From: DUPQ01 sp964563155
Lineage (GTDB): Bacteria; Bacillota; Clostridia; DUPQ01
Length of the DNA stretch: 64,000 nt
Direction of reading: 5' to 3'
NCBI GenBank assembly: GCA_964563155.1
Contig: CAZLVL010000012.1
Coordinates: 24,789 to 88,788, forward strand
This document shows, one piece after another, positions 25,479 through 33,610 of the stretch (the stretch's first letter is position 1; each line of letters opens with the position of its first letter). The notes under the pieces are model-generated. The model had not been told where the DNA came from, searched no databases, and worked only from the letters and a program-made list of their open reading frames with translations. Made by a program: the position numbers and the translations under genes.

Positions 25479-26873
25479 TTAGACTTTTTTAATAGGAAAG
25501 GGAATTTTTGAGTCTAAGTCTGATATATCTTGGTCTAAGGCCAGTATTTGGGCATAGGCAAACATCATAGTAAAGTAATAGCCTGCAGTAACAGAAAAAA
25601 GAACATGGCCTGCAATTACCATATAGCCTACACATAAACCAAGAGAAGTGGCCACCATAAGCATTTCAAAGCTAAACTTCTTAAAAAGATTAATTATAGT
25701 TTTTATACCTACAGCCAAATAAATCCATAGCATAAAGACAAAACCAAAAAGTCCATAGTAGACTAATACCTCCGGTATATCCATTTCTATAATTCCTTCT
25801 TGGCTTCCTCTTCCAATACCAAAGACCCAGGCCAAAGGACCTGCATTTTTAAATTCTACAAAAGCTTCTTTTAGTTTTGCCTGCCTTCCACTTAATATAG
25901 CTGTGGAAATTCCTTCTTTTTGTGCAATCCTATCGGTTGTACTTAAAGATTCAGCAATTTTGCTTAAAAAACTAGGATCTTTTGAAGGGTCAAGAGAGCC
26001 AAGTTTAAGAATGATATTTTTAAAAAGAGCTTCAGAACCAATAATAATTCCACTTAATACTATAGCCACGACTATAATTGCTAAGACCCTTAAAAGGTAG
26101 GCAGAATTTTTCTCTTTGATTAGTATGAATAAAGAATAAAGGATTAAAACCCCTGCAGTTATAAATAAAGATAAAAAGCTGGTTTTAGTTCCAATTAAAG
26201 CATTAGTAACAATGGATAAAGAAGCAGCAATGAGTAAAAGATATTGTTCTTTTCTATCTTCTCTTTTTTTATTCATGGCCATCTTTATATAGCCACTTGC
26301 AACTACAGGAGGTAAAAGCATTAAGACTGCTGTTATATCATTACCTGCATAGTAATAGCCCATAGAACCTCTAAGGCCAAATCTATCTGCATAGGTAAAG
26401 TTTCCAGTTCCTGTAATTTGACCAATAACTACATTTAGTCCAATGATAATTAGGGTCCAAGCTAAAAGCCTATTTAATTTTTTTATTAAGGTCTTTTTGT
26501 CATAGCCTAAGATAGAAAATATTGAGTACCAGCAAAAGAGCATAACAATGTTATAGGCAAATCTTGCTATATACATGGCGTCTTGAATAATGGAAAACTC
26601 CATCTTAAGAAGTATTTCCACTCCCACCGAGGCTACCCCTGCTATACCTATGGGTATAAGGGTAAAAATAGCCTTTTTGTTCTTGCTGGTAAAAAGATAG
26701 ATAACCAATAACGATAAAAAGACCAGCCTTACCACTAGGCTGGGAGATATGGAAATTAATGCACCTTTTTTCTCAAAAAAGGTCTTATAAATCCCAGTTA
26801 AAGCATCCAAAAATGGATTAACAATAATCATGGTCCAAAAAAGTTTTTCTATAAATTTATTATACTTTTTCAT
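25479..26873 (-). CDS. O-antigen ligase/polymerase-like membrane protein
   Basis: This encodes 464 residues from the ATG at 26873, supported by GGGGAGGT just upstream; a frame 12 codons longer is not favoured. It has about 11-12 hydrophobic segments, and a large loop between later helices carries R-Q-A-K-L-K-E-A-F and G-I-G-R-G-S-Q-E-G. This is the layout of the WaaL/Wzy O-antigen ligase family, where the long outer loop bears catalytic Arg/His residues. In Gram-positive bacteria such proteins polymerise or transfer cell-surface glycans. It lies directly before the S-layer genes, hinting at a role in S-layer glycosylation or a secondary wall polymer; that is inference. No glycosyltransferase is next to it. 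Confidence 0.75.
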   Translation of the reverse strand: MKKYNKFIEKLFWTMIIVNPFLDALTGIYKTFFEKKGALISISPSLVVRLVFLSLLVIYLFTSKNKKAIFTLIPIGIAGVASVGVEILLKMEFSIIQDAMYIARFAYNIVMLFCWYSIFSILGYDKKTLIKKLNRLLAWTLIIIGLNVVIGQITGTGNFTYADRFGLRGSMGYYYAGNDITAVLMLLPPVVASGYIKMAMNKKREDRKEQYLLLIAASLSIVTNALIGTKTSFLSLFITAGVLILYSLFILIKEKNSAYLLRVLAIIVVAIVLSGIIIGSEALFKNIILKLGSLDPSKDPSFLSKIAESLSTTDRIAQKEGISTAILSGRQAKLKEAFVEFKNAGPLAWVFGIGRGSQEGIIEMDIPEVLVYYGLFGFVFMLWIYLAVGIKTIINLFKKFSFEMLMVATSLGLCVGYMVIAGHVLFSVTAGYYFTMMFAYAQILALDQDISDLDSKIPFPIKKV

Positions 26874-26935
26874 CTTACCTCCCCAAAAATCACTTTTTGA
26901 ATATAACATATAAAGAAATGAGGGTAAAGGGAAAT

Positions 26936-28180
26936 TTACTTACCATTTAACTTCTTAAAAAGCTCCTCTGTAGCTAAAGAAATTTTTGTAACAGAAAAAT
27001 CTTCACCTTGAGGATAGGTATAAAGAGTGTCATTTAAGGTGTTTAAATCTACACAATCTCCGTATTTACCCAAGTAGTTATATTCAATATGACAAGAATA
27101 GAGGGTCTTTGCAGGCCACTTTATTTCAAAAGGAAGACCATTAGAAGTCCCAGTTAAGACAAAACCTTCCATATTATGAATTAAGTATCCCTTACCTAAA
27201 GGTATAAAGCCTTTTGAATTAGGCAAAGACCTAATAACTACTTCTCTTTCAAAAGAATACTTACCTTCATCTACTTCAGCCCTAACATTTTTTCTTTGCC
27301 ACTCATACCAAGAAGGAACATGAGAAAATTCAGTCTCTCCCTCTAGAGCCTCTAATTGACCATACTTGGTCATCTGCCATTTTTTATTACAGTGCTTACA
27401 AAAGATTTTGTCTTCTTTTGAGGCCATTTTGTATTCAGTCATACAATTGGGACATTGATACAAGACACTGTGAAGACCCTCTGCCCTTTTTTTAAACTTA
27501 ACCTCCACCTTATTATCCAATTGCCACTTAAAATCATCATATGCAAATTCTTTGTCCACTATTTCATTAATCTCATCTAGGGTCATTTTCTTAAGGTCTT
27601 CTTTGCTTAAGATATATTTCATATGAGCTTGGGTTGGAATACCTCTTTTTCTAAGATTCCAAAAAGGTGAGTTTATATGATGTCCTTTTGTTATTAGGGT
27701 TACTACAGGAACATTTAAAAGTTTTATCAATTTGCCTAAAGAATCTGGTAACACAGAATTAGTACCACATAAGGAATATCTGGCCTCTGGATAAAGAGCA
27801 ATAATCTCTCCATCCTTTGCCACCTTAACAAGCTGCTTAACAAGGGTTATATCATTGGCAAATTTCCTCTTACATATGCCACCAACCGCCCTTAGAAGCC
27901 ACTCAATCTTTATAAATCCATCAATAGCAACAACATAGTTGGCTCTTTTAGGGAATATTGCAGCGGTTGCCACCATAAAATCATAAAAGGAGTTGTGATT
28001 ACACAAAAGAAGATATCCACCTTCTAGGTTTTCCATATTCTCTTTTTCTATTTTACTTGGTTGAAGCCATACTGCAGGAAAACTAATAATCCAGGTGACT
28101 AATCGTAAATACCAGGGTGCATATTTAATTTTTCTAGCAGTATCAAAGCGCTTTACATCCTTTAGCGTTATGTTATCCAA
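26936..28180 (-). CDS. PlsC-like lysophospholipid acyltransferase with C-terminal zinc ribbon
   Basis: This 414-residue protein starts at a TTG with GGGGG about ten bases upstream. The N-terminal half is a 1-acyl-glycerol-3-phosphate acyltransferase domain with the catalytic H-x4-D as N-H-N-S-F-Y-D (His62, Asp67) and L-Y-P-E-A-R near 125-130. An unusual C-terminal half begins with a zinc-ribbon-like pair C-P-N-C (about 240) and C-K-H-C (about 259). It continues into a beta-rich region of about 140 residues I cannot identify. Ordinary PlsC proteins have about 200-250 residues, so this is an extended form. It probably acylates a lipid at the cytoplasmic membrane face; the substrate is unknown. 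Confidence 0.8.
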   Translation of the reverse strand: MDNITLKDVKRFDTARKIKYAPWYLRLVTWIISFPAVWLQPSKIEKENMENLEGGYLLLCNHNSFYDFMVATAAIFPKRANYVVAIDGFIKIEWLLRAVGGICKRKFANDITLVKQLVKVAKDGEIIALYPEARYSLCGTNSVLPDSLGKLIKLLNVPVVTLITKGHHINSPFWNLRKRGIPTQAHMKYILSKEDLKKMTLDEINEIVDKEFAYDDFKWQLDNKVEVKFKKRAEGLHSVLYQCPNCMTEYKMASKEDKIFCKHCNKKWQMTKYGQLEALEGETEFSHVPSWYEWQRKNVRAEVDEGKYSFEREVVIRSLPNSKGFIPLGKGYLIHNMEGFVLTGTSNGLPFEIKWPAKTLYSCHIEYNYLGKYGDCVDLNTLNDTLYTYPQGEDFSVTKISLATEELFKKLNGK

Positions 28181-28291
28181 ACAACCATCCCCCTATTTCC
28201 TTTTTAGACTTATGTGTAGATTATATTCTTCTTTAGACCTTTAAACAAGAAACAGATATAAAATGATGAGGGATATATACCTTAAGTCTCT

Positions 28292-30148
28292 CTACTTAAC
28301 CTTCTTAGATAAAAGCCTCATAGCATTTAGCACAGCTAATACAGAAACACCTACATCAGCAATTACAGCCATCCACAAAGAGGCAAAACCTAAAGCTCCC
28401 GCTACAAGGGCTAAAAACTTTATACCAATAGCAAAAACAACATTTTGTTTTGCAACAGCCATAGTCTTTTTAGATAATCTAATAGCAGTAGCAAGCTTTG
28501 ATGGCATATCATCCATAATAACTACATCAGAGGCTTCAATAGCTGCATGGGAACCTACTAAGCCCATGGATACCCCTACATCGGATAAGGCTAAAACAGG
28601 GGCATCATTAATACCATCACCAACAAATATTACCTTTTCCTTTGGTCCATGCTTCAGTCTTTCTTCCACATAGTGGGCTTTATCGTTGGGTAATAGTGAG
28701 TATTTATAGTCTTCTATTCCTAATTTGTCTGCTACTTCTTTAGCAGAAGACTGGTTATCTCCTGTTAGCATAACAAGGTCATGAATATTTAGAGCTTTTA
28801 ATTGATCTATAGCTTCTTTAGAGTCTTTCTTAATTTCATCAGATATTACGATGTGGCCCATATATTCTTTATCCACTGATACATGCACAATGGTCCCAGC
28901 ATGAGAACAGGCTTGCCAGTTAATAGAGTGCATATCCATTAACTTTTCATTGCCTACAGCCACATCTTTTCCATCAATTTTTGCCTTTATGCCATGGCCT
29001 GCTATTTCTTGAATATGGCTAATACGACTGGTATCTACTGGTTTATAGTATTCATTTTTTAAAGAAAGAGAAATTGGGTGGTCTGAATAGGTCTCAGCAA
29101 TAGCTGCTATTTCCAAAAGCTCTCTTTTTTTAATCTTTTCAGGGTGTAAGGCTGAAACCTTAAAAATCCCTTTTGTAAGAGTACCTGTCTTGTCAAAGAT
29201 AACAGTCTTTGTTTGGGCAAGGGCTTCTATGAAGTTTCCTCCCTTAACCAATATTCCATTTTTAGAAGCAGCACCTAGGGCGCTAAAAAAGCTTAGAGGA
29301 ACCGATAAGACCAAGGCACATGGACAAGATATGACTAAAAAGACCAAGGCCCTATAAATCCAATCCTTCCAATCCCCTTGAAAGAGTAAAGGTGGTATAA
29401 GGGCTAAAAGCAAGGCAGAAATAACTACAAGAGGAGTATAGTAGGATGAAAACCTACTTATGAATCTTTCTGTCTTTGCTTTTTTAGATACGGAATTTTC
29501 CACTAAATCTAAAATCTTTGAAACGGTAGAATCTTCATATATTCTACCTACCTTGATTTTTAAGAGGCCAAAGGTATTAATACTACCACTTAACACTTCA
29601 TCTCTTAGACAAACATCCACAGGTATTGATTCGCCGGTTAAAGAAGACATATCTAAAGCAGAGACTCCTTCGACAACAGTTCCATCTAAGGCAATCTTCT
29701 CTCCAGGCTTAACTAGTAAGATATCTCCAACTTTAACCTCTTCAGGCTTTAAGGTTAGGATGCTTCCATCCTCTTTTTCTATATTGGCATACTCAGGCTT
29801 TATATTCATCAAGTCGGTTATGGACTTTCTAGACTTGTCTGTAGCATAGTCTTGGAAAAACTCTCCTGCCTGGTATAAAAGCATAACAGCAACAGCCTCA
29901 GGATATTCTTTAATGAAAAAAGCCCCTATTGTGGCAATAGCCATGAGAAAGTTTTCATCAAAGATTCTTCCTCTTAGAATGTTTCTAAAAGATTTTAATA
30001 AAATATCATAACCAACAACAAGATAAGACCCTATAAAGAGGATAAAACTTGTGGTCTTATCTCCAATTAATAGAGCTAGAACTAATAAAAGTAAACTAGT
30101 TACTAGTCTTAAAATAATTACCTTTTGGCCTTTATCTAAACTTTTCAT
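28292..30148 (-). CDS. cadA: Heavy-metal P1B-type ATPase (Cd/Zn/Pb exporter type)
   Basis: This 618-residue membrane pump contains T-G-E-S (171-174), the membrane C-P-C motif (275-277 in S-C-P-C-A-L), the phosphorylated Asp319 in D-K-T-G-T-L-T and G-D-G-I-N-D-A-P in the hinge. C-P-C with the ArsR-type regulator upstream points to Zn/Cd/Pb efflux and not Cu. It lacks an N-terminal metal-binding domain; that domain is supplied by the separate 69-residue HMA gene ending three bases upstream. The order is regulator, HMA protein, ATPase. The ribosome site is weak, so translation is likely coupled to the HMA gene. Confidence 0.9.
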   Translation of the reverse strand: MKSLDKGQKVIILRLVTSLLLLVLALLIGDKTTSFILFIGSYLVVGYDILLKSFRNILRGRIFDENFLMAIATIGAFFIKEYPEAVAVMLLYQAGEFFQDYATDKSRKSITDLMNIKPEYANIEKEDGSILTLKPEEVKVGDILLVKPGEKIALDGTVVEGVSALDMSSLTGESIPVDVCLRDEVLSGSINTFGLLKIKVGRIYEDSTVSKILDLVENSVSKKAKTERFISRFSSYYTPLVVISALLLALIPPLLFQGDWKDWIYRALVFLVISCPCALVLSVPLSFFSALGAASKNGILVKGGNFIEALAQTKTVIFDKTGTLTKGIFKVSALHPEKIKKRELLEIAAIAETYSDHPISLSLKNEYYKPVDTSRISHIQEIAGHGIKAKIDGKDVAVGNEKLMDMHSINWQACSHAGTIVHVSVDKEYMGHIVISDEIKKDSKEAIDQLKALNIHDLVMLTGDNQSSAKEVADKLGIEDYKYSLLPNDKAHYVEERLKHGPKEKVIFVGDGINDAPVLALSDVGVSMGLVGSHAAIEASDVVIMDDMPSKLATAIRLSKKTMAVAKQNVVFAIGIKFLALVAGALGFASLWMAVIADVGVSVLAVLNAMRLLSKKVK

Positions 30149-30150
30149 AT

Positions 30151-30360
30151 TTAAGAAATCTCTACTCCAAATCTTTTTGCAACCTTTTTAACATTGGGCA
30201 AAACAGCATCAATCTTATCTTCATCAATGTCTATGGTTAGTTTTCTCATAATATAGTTTACATTTACATCATTTATATTCTTTATTTTCTGTAATTTTCT
30301 TTCTAGGTCTGCTCCACATGAGGCGCAATCTAGTCCGTCAATTTTATATGTGTTTTTCAT
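30151..30360 (-). CDS. Stand-alone heavy-metal-associated (HMA) protein
   Basis: This 69-residue soluble protein is one beta-alpha-beta-beta-alpha-beta HMA domain. The metal-binding motif is G-L-D-C-A-S-C (Cys12 and Cys15). Aspartate precedes Cys12, as in Zn/Cd-type HMA domains. It lies between the regulator and the P-type ATPase, which has no HMA domain of its own, so it probably acts as a detached metal donor or sensor for that pump. It could also be a copper-chaperone-like protein, but context argues for divalent metals. Confidence 0.88.
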   Translation of the reverse strand: MKNTYKIDGLDCASCGADLERKLQKIKNINDVNVNYIMRKLTIDIDEDKIDAVLPNVKKVAKRFGVEIS

Positions 30361-30387
30361 AGCTTCTTTTTATGAGATCAGTATAAC

Positions 30388-30753
30388 TTACTCATAATCC
30401 TCCTTCACATGCTCCATTGCTTGATTTAAGATGGTATTCACATGATCATCTGCCAAAGAATAAAAGACAGCCTTACCTTCTCTTCTAGACTTTACCAGCT
30501 TACTTTGCTTTAGCACAGATAACTGGTGAGAGATAGCAGATTGTCCCATATCTAAAAGTGCAGCTATATCACAGACACATAATTCACTTACTGATAAGAC
30601 AAATAGTATCTTTATCCTAGTCTTATCTGCAAAGACCTTAAGTAAATCTGATAGTAAAAACAAGATATCTTCAGTGGGCATTTGATTACTCACTTTTTTT
30701 ACTATATCATCATGGACATATAGAAAATCACACTTATCTGCTGGTACTATCAT
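30388..30753 (-). CDS. cadC: ArsR/SmtB-family metal-sensing repressor (CadC-like)
   Basis: This encodes 121 residues from the ATG at 30753, whose GGAGG ribosome site lies inside a longer frame starting at 30765. The winged-helix domain contains E-L-C-V-C-D, the alpha-3 metal site of CadC, and a further Cys near the N-terminus, giving the three-Cys arrangement of a Cd/Pb sensor. D-D-H-V...H near the C-terminus resembles the alpha-5 Zn site. A-I-S-H-Q-L-S-V-L-K is the recognition helix. It is the first gene of the efflux operon and has an inverted-repeat operator just before its start, so autorepression relieved by metal is expected. Confidence 0.9.
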   Translation of the reverse strand: MIVPADKCDFLYVHDDIVKKVSNQMPTEDILFLLSDLLKVFADKTRIKILFVLSVSELCVCDIAALLDMGQSAISHQLSVLKQSKLVKSRREGKAVFYSLADDHVNTILNQAMEHVKEDYE

Positions 30754-30766
30754 ATCTGCCTCCATT

Positions 30767-30788
30767 CATATGAACACTCATTCATATG
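30767..30788 (-). promoter_or_regulatory. ArsR-type operator of the metal efflux operon
   Basis: CATATGAA and TTCATATG form a perfect eight-base inverted repeat around CACTCA. The core TGAACA...ATTCA resembles SmtB/CadC operators. It lies between the -10 box and the start codon of the repressor gene. A second TTCATATG at 30765-30772 adds a direct-repeat element. Confidence 0.8.
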
Positions 30789-30789
30789 T

Positions 30790-30817
30790 ATTATATTATA
30801 TCTCACCTGCTTGTCAA
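30790..30817 (-). promoter_or_regulatory. Promoter of the metal efflux operon
   Basis: TTGACA (30812-30817) and TATAAT (30790-30795) are both perfect consensus hexamers 16 bases apart on the minus strand, with the operator immediately downstream. Confidence 0.85.
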
Positions 30818-30912
30818 GAAAAATAAGCATACTTTAACTCATGTTTGTTTATATGTTTAGCTTCTCTAAATATTAAGGTAAATTTTTAGTAAAAAGACTA
30901 GATTAGCCTAGA

Positions 30913-32517
30913 TTACAAAGAAAGACTTCTTTCTTCTTTTTGTTCCTTTTTCATAACATACATTTGGTTATCTGCCTTTTTGATAAGGTCATAAACAGTC
31001 TTGTCTTTTTCCTTATCATAATAGGCTACACCAAAAGCGATAGAAAAGGGATATATAGACTTTTGAGCATGGTCTGCAACAAGACTTGTAAAGGCCTTTA
31101 TCTCAGAGTCTTCCAGCTTTTCATTTAGTAACATACAAAATTCATCTCCTCCAATACGATAGCTTTTTCCTTTGGGGCTAAAGACTTCTTTTATAAAAGA
31201 GGCACAAGCCTTTAGGGCTTCATCTCCCTTGTCATGGCCATAATTGTCATTTATGAATTTAAGCATATTAAGATCAAACATCATTGCTCCAATAGGTAGT
31301 TTGTTTTTAATCTTTTTAATATCCTCTTCAAACTCATTTCTATTGGGTAAATCTGTTAAAAGATCCTTATAGGCTAAGATCTTCAAATACATGTCTTCTT
31401 GCATTCTTAAAAGATTTTGATAAAAGCGCTTTACCATATCCACTATTACAACAATCATAAAAATTATTACTGTGTATTTAAAGATAAATAGAGAGGCTCT
31501 CTTTTGTGTAAGATAAAGATAAAACAACTCAGAGATCCCTCCAATTATTAAGATATTAAGAGGGATTAAAAAGCTTCTAAGAGTCTTGACTTTATTCAAC
31601 CTATATTCCTTGTAAACTAAGTATAAGAACACTAAAACATTTGCGATAGTTGCACCATGAGCTATAAACTGAATTTGAAACAAATCTAAAGGTGTAAAAA
31701 CTTGAATTAAAAAGCTGACTAACAAGACCCCAATGTGGACCCATGGGAAAATATATAGAAGTCTCTTTTTGGGGTTTTCTAGAAGGTAATAAACTAAAAA
31801 GTTTATGGGTATGGGAAAGATAAAAAGTCCCACATATTCTAGTAAGTAAAGAACTTGGGGATAACCAAAATAAATCTGTAAGGCCCCATCTTGACATAAA
31901 ATCCATATAAAGATAGAAACAGCAAAGGTACCTAAATGTAAAAAGGTTTTACTAGTTATGCTCTTACGATTTTCAGCAAGAAAATAGATTAAATATGCTC
32001 CCAAGCCAACTATTAAAACTAGAAATATCCCAAAAAGAGAAAAGATGGAACTTCTTTGATAGGTAGCTACACAATCACCTTTAGTACCATATCCAATATC
32101 TGGCAAATAGCCATCATAGTTATCATAAACCGTTTCAAAAACTAGTTTCACAACCTTGTCTTGGCTGTTAGCTGGAATTGATGCTAGATTCCAGATTTTT
32201 CCTGGGGATTTAAGAAATTTAACAGAGTTATCTGTATAGCCAAAAGAATAGAGTTGTTCATCTTCTAAAAACACCTTAACTTTCAAATGTTCTGTTCTGA
32301 ACAAAATGCTTTTTCTATGACTAAAATCCTCATTTAAAGTTATATATACTTGATAGGTGTTAGAGTTAACCCATTCAACATCGCTTACATCAGAAAATTT
32401 AGATAACTTATCTCCCTTTATTACATCGTTAGAATGTTCATAAAATAGAGAAATGCCTACCAAAAATAATATGGTCGCTATTAAAATTAGAGAAAAAACT
32501 TTGGTATAGTATTTCAT
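30913..32517 (-). CDS. Membrane diguanylate cyclase (7TM sensor plus GGDEF)
   Basis: This encodes about 534 residues; the ATG at 32517 or a GTG two codons earlier is the start. An N-terminal helix leads to an outer beta-rich domain (about 30-160). About seven membrane helices (roughly 160-365) and a short coiled linker follow. The GGDEF domain has an intact active site (R-I-G-G-D-E-F, near 456-462), so it should make cyclic di-GMP. No RxxD inhibitory site is present five residues before it, suggesting weak product feedback. The arrangement resembles 7TMR-DISM receptor cyclases. The gene stands alone and no partner is evident. Confidence 0.87.
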   Translation of the reverse strand: MKYYTKVFSLILIATILFLVGISLFYEHSNDVIKGDKLSKFSDVSDVEWVNSNTYQVYITLNEDFSHRKSILFRTEHLKVKVFLEDEQLYSFGYTDNSVKFLKSPGKIWNLASIPANSQDKVVKLVFETVYDNYDGYLPDIGYGTKGDCVATYQRSSIFSLFGIFLVLIVGLGAYLIYFLAENRKSITSKTFLHLGTFAVSIFIWILCQDGALQIYFGYPQVLYLLEYVGLFIFPIPINFLVYYLLENPKKRLLYIFPWVHIGVLLVSFLIQVFTPLDLFQIQFIAHGATIANVLVFLYLVYKEYRLNKVKTLRSFLIPLNILIIGGISELFYLYLTQKRASLFIFKYTVIIFMIVVIVDMVKRFYQNLLRMQEDMYLKILAYKDLLTDLPNRNEFEEDIKKIKNKLPIGAMMFDLNMLKFINDNYGHDKGDEALKACASFIKEVFSPKGKSYRIGGDEFCMLLNEKLEDSEIKAFTSLVADHAQKSIYPFSIAFGVAYYDKEKDKTVYDLIKKADNQMYVMKKEQKEERSLSL

Positions 32518-32652
32518 TCTCACCGTTTTCTTCTAAGATATCTATACATTATTACATGACATTTTTCACTTTTGGCATGTTAAAAACTATTATAAACAAT
32601 ATGGAATAAATTGTAAAGAATGCGAATCGCCAAATAAAAAGCACCTACTTAA

Positions 32653-33552
32653 TTACCTTTTATCAAAATCTCTAACATAACCTGTAGCAGCCCCAATTTT
32701 CCCACCAGCAAGTAAATGCTTTTTAATGTTGCGCATTAAGGAAGTATCTTCTGGCAGTTGTGTAAAATCATCATATTCTTTCTTGTAAATCCACTTCAGA
32801 CCATTATTAGTCTCTTTATTAACATGGACAATCTCATAGTCTGACTGAAACTCTAATATATGAGAGCCTTCTTTTAAAAATTGCTTTAAAACTGGAGATA
32901 ACAACCAGGTTGCACAATAGACACACATATAATTATAGTCTGGAAAGTGCTTAAAGAAAAACTCTTTAGCCATGCCATATGATGTATCTAAGGCATCCCT
33001 AGTAAGAAGAGAAGAAGATGGAATATGGACAGATAAAACAGGAGAGCCGCCTAGAGCCTTACCTATAGGTAATGAGTTTTCAGAAAGAGTAAGTAGCTCA
33101 TATTCCAATTCTCCAAGACGAAAGATTTTTGCTGATAATTGTCGATAAATCCAATGGTCCCTATCAAAACCATAATACCCATAGCTTTGCATATGCTCAT
33201 TTACAAACAGATTAAAGGCTTCCATAGAGTCTAAATATACCTGCCTAGAAATACCCAAGCCCTTATATATCTCATAGGTATGTTGTGCTGCAGCTAAATA
33301 GATAGATAAGGCCTTTAATCCATTATCACCACTTGGATCTTCTTTAGTTTTACAAAGTGCAGATATTTCTTTTGTAGACTCTTCTCCGGTCTCTAGAGAA
33401 AATAGGCCTTTAAAATATGGGTCAAACCTTTTTAAATCCATTTTTTCTATATGATTTATTAATCTATCAGTAACTTCTTTTTGAAAGCCCAAATACTCAC
33501 AAAGGTCTTTCATTGCAAGAGAAGAAGAATAATTAAAAATACTTAAGCCCAT
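32653..33552 (-). CDS. Two-part acyltransferase-like protein (DUF5596/GNAT_C type)
   Basis: This 299-residue cytoplasmic protein has a good GGAGGGG ribosome site. The first third is helical. The later part has Y-R-Q-L-S-A-K-I-F-R-L-G-E-L-E-Y-E, L-S-V-H-I-P-S and C-A-T-W-L-L-S-P. I recall these as typical of clostridial proteins described as acyltransferase domain or DUF5596, with an N-acyltransferase-like N half and a GNAT-like C half. The acceptor is unknown. It lies 58 bases downstream of the ceramidase-like gene on the same strand and may be co-transcribed with it. The family call rests on memory of the motif pattern and should be treated as moderate. Confidence 0.6.
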   Translation of the reverse strand: MGLSIFNYSSSLAMKDLCEYLGFQKEVTDRLINHIEKMDLKRFDPYFKGLFSLETGEESTKEISALCKTKEDPSGDNGLKALSIYLAAAQHTYEIYKGLGISRQVYLDSMEAFNLFVNEHMQSYGYYGFDRDHWIYRQLSAKIFRLGELEYELLTLSENSLPIGKALGGSPVLSVHIPSSSLLTRDALDTSYGMAKEFFFKHFPDYNYMCVYCATWLLSPVLKQFLKEGSHILEFQSDYEIVHVNKETNNGLKWIYKKEYDDFTQLPEDTSLMRNIKKHLLAGGKIGAATGYVRDFDKR

Positions 33553-33610
33553 AACCCCTCCAATCTATTTTTTCAACTTAACTTTTTCTTTTTTGTCTTA
33601 GTTTTTCCCT

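Noticed and set aside
28263..28673. Plus-strand frame of 136 codons overlapping the metal ATPase
   Set aside because: It is antisense to the conserved C-terminal ATPase region and has no independent support.
30767..30788. Reading the CATATGAA...TTCATATG repeat as a second SOS box
   Set aside because: It lacks the CGAAC/GTTYG half-sites, and its position before an ArsR-type gene fits a metal-repressor operator.
31601..31906. Alternative minus-strand frame of 101 codons inside the GGDEF gene
   Set aside because: It lies entirely within the membrane region of a convincing gene in another frame and shows no ribosome site or homologous pattern.
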